51,215 nucleotides of DNA from JAFDZV01 sp966128725 (GTDB lineage: Bacteria > Bacteroidota > Ignavibacteria > OLB7), in the NCBI GenBank assembly GCA_966128725.1, contig CBHYLN010000018.1, positions 1 through 51,215 on the forward strand, written 5' to 3'. A program made the translations under genes and the position numbers. The notes beneath the pieces are model-generated. The model was not told where the DNA came from and did not search any database. It saw only the letters and a list, made by a program, of their open reading frames with translations. This document shows, one piece after another, positions 1 to 8,436 of this stretch. Positions within the stretch are counted from its first letter, which is position 1; every line of letters starts with the position of its first letter.

Positions 1-1
1 G

Positions 2-289
2 GTGTGCTGGCGGATGGCCACGCCGCCGGAATACGGCGTGCGGGCCTGTGATCCGTTGTGCTGCGTGCAGTCGTTCCAGGTGTGCGTGAACTCCGGCGGC
101 TCGGTTTCCTTCTCGCCGGTTGGTACGCCGAACGGCGGCGGGATGTGCCCTTCCACGTTCGGGCCGGAGTGCACACCCGTGTGTGAGTATCTGCATGCGG
201 TGGGCGAGCTGCCCGACGGCGGCAACGCTCCGGGCATGGGCGATGGGCCGGCGCTTTCGGGAACGCCCGCGCCCGCGGCGCCACGTTGA
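2..289 (+). CDS. C-terminal part of a Cys- and Pro-rich protein of unknown function (cut by left edge)
   Basis: An open frame enters from the left edge and stops with TGA at 287-289. The visible 95 residues hold about ten cysteines, several spaced in short pairs such as CDPLCC and CTPVCEY, and end in a low-complexity Gly/Ala/Pro tail. The gene very probably starts outside the window, so the GTG at position 2 should not be taken as the start. Disulfide-rich composition would suit an exported protein, but the N-terminus is missing and no family is recognised. It lies 127 bases upstream of the BNR-repeat gene on the same strand. Confidence 0.5.
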   Translation: MCWRMATPPEYGVRACDPLCCVQSFQVCVNSGGSVSFSPVGTPNGGGMCPSTFGPECTPVCEYLHAVGELPDGGNAPGMGDGPALSGTPAPAAPR

Positions 290-416
290 GCGCCGCCACA
301 TCCCGTTGCCTCACTGTCCGTCACACCCCGGCTGCCTCCCGGCCGCCGGGGTGTGACTGGCTTCCAAGGTCGCGAACCGTTATGTTCATGTTCAACCATA
401 CATATCAATACACGCC

Positions 417-1742
417 ATGCGCCGTCTGATCCCGATCTGTTGCATCGCCCTTCTGTTCCTGCTGGCCGCTTCCGTGCTGCCGGCGCAGGAGTATCGCTGG
501 GTCCATCAGGATTCCATCCCCAACTTCGTGTACGATGACATTGCCTGCGCCGACACGGCCCATTGCTTTGCGATCGGCAACGACGGCGGCCTGAAACAGA
601 CCGTTCGCCGCTCGCGCGACGGTGGGCGCACATGGGAACGGGTATATCTGGACTCCGGATATCTGATCGCGCCAAACGAGCCGCATTATCCGCTTCGCAT
701 GCGCCGTGTCGTCTGCCCTGCTCCGGGACTCTGTCTGGTTGCGTGCGACAGTGGGCGTATCCTGCGCTCGGTGGATGGTGGTGATAACTGGGCCATGATT
801 CAAACAACATCCAACGAAGGTGTTTACACAATTTCCATGTGGGACTCAGTTTCCGGGATCTGTGTTGCTGGCCTGGACTCGGTGTATCGAACCGACGATG
901 CCGGTGCGACATGGCATGTCATTGTTTTGGCGGATTCGATGCAACCAATAAGCTGGCGAGTGGTAACCACGGCGCCGAATACGAATGCAGTGTATTTGGT
1001 ATCACGGGCGTATCAGGTTTGGCGGTCGGCGGATCGCGGGCGAACCTGGCGTTCGGGCGATACGATCGCGGGATGTTCACGTTTAACGTTTATCAGCGCG
1101 GACAGCGGTTGGGCTGCGGGCGGGATATCCACAGGGCTTGGCAGTCAGGAGCGGGACGTGATTCGCCGAACCACGGATGGCGGAGCCACGTGGCAGACGC
1201 AGGTTGACAGCTTGATTGACGTAACGGTTGGACTGCGAAACATCGCCTTTGCCGATCGCCTGCATGGGCTTGCCGTGGGGCGTGCCGGTAAGATTCATCG
1301 CACAAGTGATGGGGGCGAACATTGGGTTCAGGAATGGGGCGGGTTTGGGAAGAACATGGACCCCACCTATCTAGGCGTTGTGTATCCATCACCAAGTACG
1401 GCGTTGATTGTGAGTATTGTCGGCAACATCCTCCGCCAGGAGACCACGGTTGGTTCGGTGGAGGAAGTTTCGGCCGCTGGCGGCATCGCGATGACGATTG
1501 CACCGAACCCTGCGCGTGCCGGCGAGCCGGTGCGGGTTGTGCTCGGCCTGCCCCGGGCGGCATACGTGCGTGGGCGCATCGTGGACGTCCTGGGCCGTGA
1601 GGTTGGCGCCGTCGGCGAGGGGTGGCTGGGGCCGGGCGAAGGTTCGCTGGCGCTGCACGCGCCTGAAGGCCCGGGCGCCTACATGGTGGAACTGGAGGTT
1701 GATGGCCGCCGCATGGCGCAACTGCTGCGGGCGGTGCGATGA
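417..1742 (+). CDS. Secreted BNR/Asp-box beta-propeller protein with T9SS sorting domain, copy 1
   Basis: A 441-residue protein. It starts with a signal peptide (hydrophobic run at residues 5-20, cleavage likely after LPAQ). The middle holds repeated Asp-box motifs of the S-x-D-G-G-x-T-W type (SRDGGRTW, SVDGGDNW, TTDGGATW, TSDGGEHW), as in sialidase-fold and Ycf48-like propellers. The last 80 or so residues, from IAPNPARAGEP through the VLGREV strand to GAYMVELEVDGRR, fit the T9SS C-terminal sorting domain, so the protein is inferred to be exported and surface-attached or released. No sialidase catalytic residues can be assigned, so an enzymatic role is not claimed. It is followed 11 bases later by a paralogue of identical length. 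Confidence 0.85.
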   Translation: MRRLIPICCIALLFLLAASVLPAQEYRWVHQDSIPNFVYDDIACADTAHCFAIGNDGGLKQTVRRSRDGGRTWERVYLDSGYLIAPNEPHYPLRMRRVVCPAPGLCLVACDSGRILRSVDGGDNWAMIQTTSNEGVYTISMWDSVSGICVAGLDSVYRTDDAGATWHVIVLADSMQPISWRVVTTAPNTNAVYLVSRAYQVWRSADRGRTWRSGDTIAGCSRLTFISADSGWAAGGISTGLGSQERDVIRRTTDGGATWQTQVDSLIDVTVGLRNIAFADRLHGLAVGRAGKIHRTSDGGEHWVQEWGGFGKNMDPTYLGVVYPSPSTALIVSIVGNILRQETTVGSVEEVSAAGGIAMTIAPNPARAGEPVRVVLGLPRAAYVRGRIVDVLGREVGAVGEGWLGPGEGSLALHAPEGPGAYMVELEVDGRRMAQLLRAVR

Positions 1743-1753
1743 GGGAGGCGAAC

Positions 1754-3079
1754 ATGCGCAGAGCATGGCACGTGTTGCACGCCGCCCTTCTGTTCCTGCT
1801 GGCCGCTTCCGTGCTGCCGGCGCAGGAATATCGCTGGGTCCATCAGGACTCCATCCCAAACATGCACTACGCGGATGTTGCCTGCGCGGACACCGGGCGT
1901 TGTTACGCAATCGGCTGGACCGGGCAGACGCTCACCGTAATCCGTCGTTCGCTGGACGGGGGGCGCACGTGGAAACAGGTGTACCGTGATACCGGCTATC
2001 TGGTGGCGCCCAACGTGCCGTACATCGCGTTGCGTATGTGGCGTATTGCATGTCCGGTACCCGGTCTCTGCCTGGTAGCGTGCGACAGCGGGCGTATTCT
2101 GCGGTCGGTGGATGGTGGCGATACGTGGGCGATGATTCAGACCGCTTCAAATGAAGGGGTATACACGATAGCAATGTGGGATTCGCTCTCAGGGTTATGT
2201 GTAGCTGGCCTTGACTCCATATATCGTACCAATGACGGGGGGGCAACGTGGTCCACGATGCAAATGCCGGATTCGATGCGATCGATCCTCTGGTTGGAGG
2301 TTGCCACCGTTCCTGGTTTGGATCAGGCCTACATGATGACACGGGCGCGTGTAATATGGCGTTCCAGTGACAGAGGCAACACGTGGCATCAGGGCGGCCT
2401 CGCCGCTGGATGCTCCAGGATGACCTTTGTCGGGGCTGATAGTGGTTGGGCCGCCGGTGGTGTGCGCACCGGGCTTGGTGACCAGGAGCGGGCGGTGATC
2501 CGCCGCACTATTGACGGTAGTGCCAGTTGGCAAACCCAGATCGACAGTGTGCTTCCTCGATCAGGTGGTATGCGTGGGATAGCCTTTGCCGATCATCTGC
2601 ATGGGTTGGGCGTGAGTGACGTGGGAAGAATCTTCCGAACAAACGATGCCGGCGAAACCTGGACGCGTGAAACAGGCGGTTTCGCCGAGTCGTCGAGCCC
2701 AAGTTTTACGGCTGTTGCCTATCCCTCATTGAACACCGCCTTGATTGTAAATGTTAACGGCAACATCCTGCGCCAGGAGCGCACGGTTGGTTCGGTGAAG
2801 GACGTTTCGGCCGCTGCCGGCGTCACGATGACGATTGCGCCGAACCCCGCCCGTGCCTGCGAACCGGTGCGGGTTGTGCTGGGCCTGCCCCGGGCGGCAT
2901 ACGTGCGCGGGCGTATCGTGGATATGCTGGGCCGTGAGGTTGGCGCCGTCGGCGGGGGGTGGCTGGCGCCGGGCGAAGGTTCGCTGGCGCTGGATGCGCC
3001 GGACGGCCCGGGCGCCTACATGGTGGAACTGGAGGTTGATGGTCGTCGCATGGCGCAACTGCTGCGGGCGGTGCGATGA
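1754..3079 (+). CDS. Secreted BNR/Asp-box beta-propeller protein with T9SS sorting domain, copy 2
   Basis: The paralogue of the preceding gene, also 441 residues when started at 1754. That start is preferred over the in-frame ATG at 1739 because a strong Shine-Dalgarno sequence (GAGGGAGG, 1741-1748) lies just before it, and because it gives the same length and signal-peptide layout as copy 1. Asp-box motifs include SLDGGRTW, SVDGGDTW and TNDAGETW; the C-terminus again is a T9SS sorting domain (MTIAPNPARACEP to RRMAQLLRAVR). The two genes are nearly identical over the signal peptide and the C-terminal domain but more divergent in the propeller. Probably co-transcribed with copy 1. Confidence 0.85.
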   Translation: MRRAWHVLHAALLFLLAASVLPAQEYRWVHQDSIPNMHYADVACADTGRCYAIGWTGQTLTVIRRSLDGGRTWKQVYRDTGYLVAPNVPYIALRMWRIACPVPGLCLVACDSGRILRSVDGGDTWAMIQTASNEGVYTIAMWDSLSGLCVAGLDSIYRTNDGGATWSTMQMPDSMRSILWLEVATVPGLDQAYMMTRARVIWRSSDRGNTWHQGGLAAGCSRMTFVGADSGWAAGGVRTGLGDQERAVIRRTIDGSASWQTQIDSVLPRSGGMRGIAFADHLHGLGVSDVGRIFRTNDAGETWTRETGGFAESSSPSFTAVAYPSLNTALIVNVNGNILRQERTVGSVKDVSAAAGVTMTIAPNPARACEPVRVVLGLPRAAYVRGRIVDMLGREVGAVGGGWLAPGEGSLALDAPDGPGAYMVELEVDGRRMAQLLRAVR

Positions 3080-3116
3080 AGCCCCAGGGGGGGGACGTTG
3101 TGCGGTATGCTGCGTA

Positions 3117-3419
3117 TTACTTCGCCGGCCGCTTGCGCGGCGTGGCGCTTCGCTTGCGTGGGGCGGGCCGATTCGGTTCGGTTGGCTGGGATGCTGCCCT
3201 GCCTTTGCCGGCGCCTGATGCGCGGCGCGCAAGCCAGATGCCGGTGCCAAGCGAAAGCGCCGTAAGGAACGCGCCGCCCAACGCGCGCAGGATGTCCGCG
3301 TTCAGCAGCGAGATTATTGCGCCAAGCGCGAAGAACAGCGCGAACCCGTAGAGCCCAACGGCCCAGCAGCCGGCACGTTTCGCGCGGTCGACAATCGAGA
3401 TGGATGAGCCTGTTGCCAT
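3117..3419 (-). CDS. Small membrane protein with basic tail, function unknown
   Basis: A 100-residue protein with two hydrophobic segments at about residues 18-40 and 45-66, separated by a short loop, then a Pro/Arg/Lys-rich tail (APRKRSATPRKRPAK). The topology suggests a hairpin in the inner membrane with a charged cytoplasmic tail. It lies 45 bases downstream of the SpoIIE-type phosphatase on the same strand. A TATCTTCG element at 3453-3446, about 27 bases before the ATG, resembles the -7 elements seen elsewhere here and may give it a separate promoter. No family recognised. The hydrophobic pattern and the context argue that it is real. Confidence 0.55.
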   Translation of the reverse strand: MATGSSISIVDRAKRAGCWAVGLYGFALFFALGAIISLLNADILRALGGAFLTALSLGTGIWLARRASGAGKGRAASQPTEPNRPAPRKRSATPRKRPAK

Positions 3420-3445
3420 GGGTTCTGCGCCTGGATTCGTTCGGC

Positions 3446-3453
3446 CGAAGATA
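3446..3453 (-). promoter_or_regulatory. Candidate -7 promoter element (TATCTTCG)
   Basis: Matches the Bacteroidota -7 form TAnnTTTG except for one base. It lies about 27 bases upstream of the small membrane protein gene, overlapping the space after the phosphatase gene. No TTG at the right distance was found, so the call is weak. Confidence 0.3.
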
Positions 3454-3464
3454 GCCCTTTCGTG

Positions 3465-4712
3465 TTATACCTTGCGGACCACCACAAGCGTAATGTCATC
3501 GTGCGGTTCGGCCGCGCCAACAAAGCGCGCCAGTTGCGCCATGATCTCCGTGCGTGTTTCCTGTGCCGTCAGCCGTCGTGCGCCAGCTTCCAGCAGGATT
3601 GCCGCCACCGTGTCGTCGCCCAATGCGTCGCCCGATTCGTTGGTTGCCTCGGTAAGCCCATCGGAATACAGCAGCGCGATGTCGCCGGCAGCCATCACAA
3701 AGGGCGCGGCCTGGATCGGGTAGCGGTCGATCGGCCCATGGGCCAGACCCAGCGCCATGCCGGATGGTCGGGATATCTCGACGGTGCGCCCCTCGGCGCG
3801 ATACACCAATAGCGGGTTGTGTCCGGCGCGGTAGAAGGCGCATTGATCGTCGAAGTCGATCGTGATCATCCCAACGGTGATGAAACTTCGGCGATCCAGC
3901 CGCACGGTCAGTGTGTCGTTCAGGCCAACGAAGAACTCCTCAACGCTGAGTGTGTGCATCGAAAGCGCCTGGGCCATCCCCTGGAACTTCGCCATCAGCA
4001 ATGCCGCGGGTATCCCCTTGCCGGCCGCGTCGGCAACAACGATTGCCTTGGTGCCGTCGGCGAATGTGAGATAGTCGAAGTAGTCGCCGCCGATCTCCAC
4101 GGCCGGCTGCGTAAGCCCGCTGATATCGAACCCCTGCATGCGCAGATCCTCCAGCGGCATCAGGCTTTGCTGCACGTTGCGTGCGGCCTGGAACTCGGCG
4201 GTGAGCATCTCCTGCTGATCCAGCAAGGCGCTGCGATGCCGGATACGGGTTCGCAGAAATTGGAGCGTCACGATCATCGTGCCGATCACCAACGCGGCGA
4301 TACCATTTCCAACAAGCAGGATCGCGTCCACCTGCTCGCCGATGCCGAATGCACTGTCATCGAACAGGCGCAATGCGGTGTATCCAAGAAACGAACCAAG
4401 CGCGCCGCTTACGGCCCACGCGACAATCGTGGCGATTGTGCGTTGCACCCCCCTGGGAGCGCGCTCGGCGATGCGTCCGCTGTATAACGCAAGCACGCTG
4501 ATCGGCACGGTGAACGCCAGCGTGATGGCCGCAATCAGATGAATGTGTGCCAGCGTATCCGGATTGTTGGCCCAATCGACGGCAACCGTCAGCGCCAGCG
4601 CCAGCACGTTGGCAAGCAGGAAGGTTTTCCAAAGCGGTGTGGCGCGGTCGCCCATGGGGCGAGTGCGCGCCAGCAGCGATCGTCGTCGGCGATATGGTTT
4701 GCGGGTTGTCAT
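3465..4712 (-). CDS. Membrane-anchored SpoIIE-type PP2C phosphatase
   Basis: 415 residues from the ATG at 4712 (MTTRKPYRRRR). The frame stays open a further 41 codons upstream, but that part looks non-coding and runs into the divergent promoter region. The N-terminal 160 residues hold about four transmembrane segments. A short linker (LLDQQEMLTAEFQAARNVQQ), typical of RsbU-like regulators, leads into the PP2C domain: VEIGGDYFDY, VADAAGKGIPAAL with the metal-binding Asp, LYSDGLTEATN and a final DDITLVVVRK. Such enzymes remove phosphate from STAS-domain anti-anti-sigma factors in partner-switching stress signalling. No STAS gene is adjacent; an RsbW-like kinase lies at 35661-36083, so a functional link is only possible. 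Confidence 0.88.
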   Translation of the reverse strand: MTTRKPYRRRRSLLARTRPMGDRATPLWKTFLLANVLALALTVAVDWANNPDTLAHIHLIAAITLAFTVPISVLALYSGRIAERAPRGVQRTIATIVAWAVSGALGSFLGYTALRLFDDSAFGIGEQVDAILLVGNGIAALVIGTMIVTLQFLRTRIRHRSALLDQQEMLTAEFQAARNVQQSLMPLEDLRMQGFDISGLTQPAVEIGGDYFDYLTFADGTKAIVVADAAGKGIPAALLMAKFQGMAQALSMHTLSVEEFFVGLNDTLTVRLDRRSFITVGMITIDFDDQCAFYRAGHNPLLVYRAEGRTVEISRPSGMALGLAHGPIDRYPIQAAPFVMAAGDIALLYSDGLTEATNESGDALGDDTVAAILLEAGARRLTAQETRTEIMAQLARFVGAAEPHDDITLVVVRKV

Positions 4713-4780
4713 CACAAGTGCGGGGCAATTTGGCGGCGCGCCCGTGACTGCGCAAGCGGCGTGTTCATGCGCGATGGCCG

Positions 4781-4788
4781 TATCTTGC
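4781..4788 (+). promoter_or_regulatory. Candidate -7 promoter element (TATCTTGC) for rqcH
   Basis: Lies 65 bases upstream of the rqcH start in the divergent intergenic region. It resembles TAnnTTTG but differs at the last positions, and the upstream -33 element is poor (GTG 17 bases away). Confidence 0.3.
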
Positions 4789-4852
4789 CGGGCATTTTGA
4801 TCATGCGGCATGCCGGTATGGTTGCCGGTTGCCACTTTGTTTGTGCATCACG

Positions 4853-6508
4853 ATGATCCGTCATTATCTCACCTTTGCACACCAGGCCGCCGCGCTCGAT
4901 GCCGAGCTGCGTGGCTGGGTGCTGGCCGAATGCTGGTCGCAGGAGAAGAACATCCTGTTGCTTCGATTCCTTCGCGAGCGTACGTCGCGATTCGTGGAGG
5001 TTGCGCTTGATCCGCGTCTGGGCTACATGTTGGCCCGTGAGGATGCCGCGCGCGCGCGCCGCAACACCATCGATTTCTTCGGCGGCATGATCGGCGTGGC
5101 CCTTGTTGCCATCACGATTGACGACGGCGAGCGTGTGATACGCATGCATTTCGCCGACGGTGCTGTTCTCGCCTTCTTTTTCTTTGGCGGCGGCGGCGGC
5201 AATGCCGTGCTGCTGCGCGATGGTGTTGTCGCCGATGCGTTCATGAAGTATCAGGGTGAGTACGATCGATTTCTGGAGCCCGCCCATGCCGAACATCTCG
5301 CTGCGCCCGAAGCGATCGGACCGGCGCTGCGAGCCTCGGCCGATCAACCGATCCGTGCGTTGATGCGTGCCATCCCGATGCTGGGCCGCCGCCTGGCGAC
5401 CGAGGCCCTGTATTGCGCCGGCCTTGCCGATGCCACTTCGCTGGCCGATGCTGGCGACGCGCAAGTGGACCGCCTTCTGGAGGAGGTGGACCGGCTGTAC
5501 GGAGCCTGCGAGGCCTCAACACGGTACCCTCTGTATCGGCTGCACGACGATGCCGTGCTGGCGCTGATGCCGCTGGCGACGTTGGAACGCGAAGCCGTGG
5601 GCGTGGAGTATTTCGAATCGATTGCCGATGCCATACGCGCGCATCGATCGGCATGGCATGGCGTACACGCGTTCGCCGCGGCACGCGAGCGCATTGTGCG
5701 CAGGCTTGCCGGCGAGCAGGGGCGATTGGAACGTGCCCTTGCCAACAGGCTGAATGCTCCGGAACACGAGGGCCGTGCTGCGGCCTGGGAGCATGCCGCG
5801 AAGCTGTTGATGGCGAACATGGCGGCCGTGCCCAGGGGCACCGATCAGGCCGAGTTGGTTGACTGGGACGGGCATCCGCACACGATAACGCTCGACCCCA
5901 GGCTGGGCGCGGTTGAAAACGCCGAACGTTATTTTCGCCGTGCGCGTGGCGCGCGCGATGCCGCAACGCGTGCGGCCGGCGGTGTTGCGCGCAACCGTGC
6001 CGCCATCGAGCGCATTGCCGGTTTGCTGGCCCAGGCCCAGGCGGCCACGACCGTAAAAGCGTTGGAAGCAATCGAGAACAACAACAGGGATCTGTTTACC
6101 ATGACCGCAGAGGCGAAAGCTCCTGGAACGGCGGAGCGATTCCGGCGATTTGAAGTTGCCGGTGGGATCGAGGTGTATGCCGGAAAAAATGCCGCCAACA
6201 ACGATGAACTGACTGTACGATTCGCGCGGCCGAACGATTACTGGCTGCACGCAAGGGGCACGTCCGGCTCGCACGTGGTGATGCGTTGGAACGATACCAA
6301 AACCAAGCCGCCGAAGGACGCCCTGCGGCAGGCGGCCTCGATTGCGGCGTATTACTCCGGCGCCCGCGGCGCGAAGATGGTGCCGGTGGCGTACACGCTG
6401 AAGAAACATGTGCGCAAGCCGCGCGGCGCTGCTCCAGGGGCGGTGGTGATGGAACGCGAGGAGGTAATCATGGCCGAGCCACGATTGCCGGCCGGTGAGG
6501 AGGAGTAG
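4853..6508 (+). CDS. rqcH: NFACT family protein, RqcH-like ribosome quality-control factor
   Basis: 551 residues from ATG 4853 (MIRHYLTFAHQ); the alternative TTG start eight codons upstream is unlikely. The N-terminal half is an NFACT-N (fibronectin-binding A) domain, the middle about residues 270-440 is helical and coiled-coil-like (ERIVRRLAGEQGRLERALANRL), and the C-terminal 120 residues are the NFACT-R domain, seen in GIEVYAGKNAANNDELT, ARPNDYWLHARGTSGSHV and AYYSGARGAKMVPV. The family binds the peptidyl-tRNA on stalled 50S subunits and recruits tRNA-Ala to add C-terminal alanine tails that mark the chain for degradation. Earlier annotations of this family as fibronectin-binding proteins are misleading here. 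Monocistronic by appearance, divergent from the phosphatase gene. Confidence 0.9.
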   Translation: MIRHYLTFAHQAAALDAELRGWVLAECWSQEKNILLLRFLRERTSRFVEVALDPRLGYMLAREDAARARRNTIDFFGGMIGVALVAITIDDGERVIRMHFADGAVLAFFFFGGGGGNAVLLRDGVVADAFMKYQGEYDRFLEPAHAEHLAAPEAIGPALRASADQPIRALMRAIPMLGRRLATEALYCAGLADATSLADAGDAQVDRLLEEVDRLYGACEASTRYPLYRLHDDAVLALMPLATLEREAVGVEYFESIADAIRAHRSAWHGVHAFAAARERIVRRLAGEQGRLERALANRLNAPEHEGRAAAWEHAAKLLMANMAAVPRGTDQAELVDWDGHPHTITLDPRLGAVENAERYFRRARGARDAATRAAGGVARNRAAIERIAGLLAQAQAATTVKALEAIENNNRDLFTMTAEAKAPGTAERFRRFEVAGGIEVYAGKNAANNDELTVRFARPNDYWLHARGTSGSHVVMRWNDTKTKPPKDALRQAASIAAYYSGARGAKMVPVAYTLKKHVRKPRGAAPGAVVMEREEVIMAEPRLPAGEEE

Positions 6509-6585
6509 CCGCTTCGCGGTGCGTGCTCGCGCCTGGTTTCGCCGCGCGTTGCGGCATCAACGATCGATCAACAGGAGAGGGAGTT

Positions 6586-8355
6586 ATGATCCGACGCAGT
6601 GTTCGCCGCGAGAGTGCCGTTGTGGTGCTTGCGCTGGCTGCTGTTGTGGCGTTGTTGCCACGCGATATGCATGCGCAGGATAGCACGTGGTTCCAGCCGG
6701 TGACCACGCCTGCCGGCCTGGACAGCATCGCCAACTACTTTATCTGCGTGGCGGATGTCGACGGCGATGACTACCCCGATCTGGTTTTGCAGGCAGGCGT
6801 GCAGGAGGAGAATCAGGTGCGGCTGTTTCTGAACAGGGCGCAACCGGGCGGTGCCGATCCTCGCGAGCGAACCTTTGTTGAGGCCACGGCCGAAAGCGGT
6901 ATCAATGCTCCCGGGCGGTATGCCGATCTGGTTGGCCTTGCCGATCTGGACAACGACGGCGATAACGATCTGGTGACCGCCACGTACTACTATTCCGTGA
7001 AGTCCGACTGCGTAACGCCCAATCCCGACAACGGCGGGCGCTGCGAGGTGTTCCTGAACGACGGCGCCGGCCATTTCGCGCTGAAGCCCAACAATGGCCT
7101 GCATGCGCTGGGTCCGATACCCGGCTCGGGGTTGTCGTTCCTGGATTTCGACCGCGATGGCAACATCGATCTGTTTATCGCCACGCATTTCGAGGATGCG
7201 TTCTGCACGGGTACCGGCGCCGACAAACATCTGATGAAGGGGCGTGGCGACGGCACGTTCGCCGAGGTCAGCGAGCCGGCCGGCATTTCCGGCTACGCGC
7301 AGGCGTTGTTCGGTGTGAATGCCGGCGACTGGAACAACGACTGCCATCAGGACATTTTCACGTCGATCTACGCGGCCGAGGGAACGGGAAACCTGTGGCG
7401 CAACAATGGCAACGGGACATTCACCGACGTAGCCGCAACAACGGGCTACAACCCGCATTTCAAGGCCGGCGATAACGGCCAGGCGATGGTGCCGTGGGCG
7501 GCCGAGCCGTTCGATTTCGACAACGACGGCGACATGGATATCCTGTTCATGTTCGTGCATGGCGGCACAGGCGCCAACGAAGGCAGGTCCACGATCTTCG
7601 TGAATCAGGGGCCGGCCGGCAACTACGCGCTGGTGCCGGAGCCCAACCGCATCGTGCGCAAGACACCGCAAAGCAGCCACCACGGCGACAATCAGGGGCG
7701 GTACCTGGACTTCGATAACGATGGCCTGTACGATCTGGTGATAACCGAATGTGTATATCAGCCGGCAAGCGACAGGCTGTATTTCCTGCGGCAGGACAGC
7801 ACGCACAACTTCTCCGACATTACCGGGCAGCTCGGCTTTATCAAGGGCACCACGGCCGCCGGCATTTCGCCGCTGATTATCAATCCGCACGCCGCCGAGC
7901 CGATCGATTTCGATCTGGATGGTGATGACGATCTGATCGTTGGGAAGTATCCCAACGACAAGCGCTTCCTGCTGTTGCGGAACAACATCGGAACGCACAA
8001 CAACTGGGTTGCGGTGAAGCTGATTGCACCGCCTGGTGTAAACCGCAGCGCAATCGGCGCGCGCGTAACGGTGGTGGCCGGTAATCGCACGCTCACCCGC
8101 GACATCTATGCCGGGCAGGGAAATTTCTCGGCGCAGCAGCCATTTATCCTGAACTTCGGGCTGGGCGACGGCGCCACGATCGACCGTATCGACGTTCGCT
8201 GGCCCGACGCCAACTGCACCACCACAACGGTGCAGGCGCCACCGGCAAACCGCATCCTGCATATCGGCCGTGATGGCATCGTGCCGTCGGGTGTTGAGGG
8301 CGAGGATTATTCCAGGCTGAAGCTCGATCTTACGCGCAACGATCACCCACGGTGA
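6586..8355 (+). CDS. Secreted FG-GAP/VCBS-repeat protein with ASPIC/UnbV domain (CRTAC1-like)
   Basis: 589 residues from ATG 6586, chosen because AGGAGAGGGAG (6572-6582) precedes it at good spacing. Signal peptide at residues 10-30 ending in MHAQD. The body holds repeated calcium-binding FG-GAP loops of D-x-D-x-D-G type (DVDGDDYPDLV, DLDNDGDNDLV, DFDRDGNIDLF, DFDNDGDMDIL, DFDNDGLYDLV, DLDGDDDLIV), giving an integrin-alpha-like propeller. The final 120 residues are an ASPIC/UnbV domain (NNWVAVKL, SAIGARVTVVAGNRTLTRDI, GLGDGATIDRIDVRWP). No T9SS sorting domain follows, so export route beyond the inner membrane is unclear. Proteins of this kind are extracellular; the substrate or partner is not known. 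Confidence 0.87.
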   Translation: MIRRSVRRESAVVVLALAAVVALLPRDMHAQDSTWFQPVTTPAGLDSIANYFICVADVDGDDYPDLVLQAGVQEENQVRLFLNRAQPGGADPRERTFVEATAESGINAPGRYADLVGLADLDNDGDNDLVTATYYYSVKSDCVTPNPDNGGRCEVFLNDGAGHFALKPNNGLHALGPIPGSGLSFLDFDRDGNIDLFIATHFEDAFCTGTGADKHLMKGRGDGTFAEVSEPAGISGYAQALFGVNAGDWNNDCHQDIFTSIYAAEGTGNLWRNNGNGTFTDVAATTGYNPHFKAGDNGQAMVPWAAEPFDFDNDGDMDILFMFVHGGTGANEGRSTIFVNQGPAGNYALVPEPNRIVRKTPQSSHHGDNQGRYLDFDNDGLYDLVITECVYQPASDRLYFLRQDSTHNFSDITGQLGFIKGTTAAGISPLIINPHAAEPIDFDLDGDDDLIVGKYPNDKRFLLLRNNIGTHNNWVAVKLIAPPGVNRSAIGARVTVVAGNRTLTRDIYAGQGNFSAQQPFILNFGLGDGATIDRIDVRWPDANCTTTTVQAPPANRILHIGRDGIVPSGVEGEDYSRLKLDLTRNDHPR

Positions 8356-8436
8356 CATGCTCCGGCATGCCGGTGCTGGTGTTGCGATCCCCCGCAACGC
8401 CGTGTGTGCATGCGAGTTAGGTAAACGGGAGAACCC

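Larger units (their letters stand above)
417..3079 (+). repeat. Tandem gene duplication (two 1,326-bp units)
   Basis: Units 417-1742 and 1754-3079 have the same length and a constant offset of 1,337 bases, so no net insertion or deletion separates them. Identity is near complete over the signal-peptide coding part (about 447-520 against 1784-1857) and the sorting-domain part (about 1486-1742 against 2823-3079); the propeller part between them is more diverged. Ends this similar could be kept by gene conversion. Confidence 0.8.

Noticed and set aside
6568..8397. Long minus-strand open frame (609 codons) opposite the FG-GAP gene
   Set aside because: It mirrors the GC-rich codon pattern of the plus-strand gene; its translation has no signal peptide or domain, whereas the plus strand has clear FG-GAP and ASPIC motifs and a good ribosome site.
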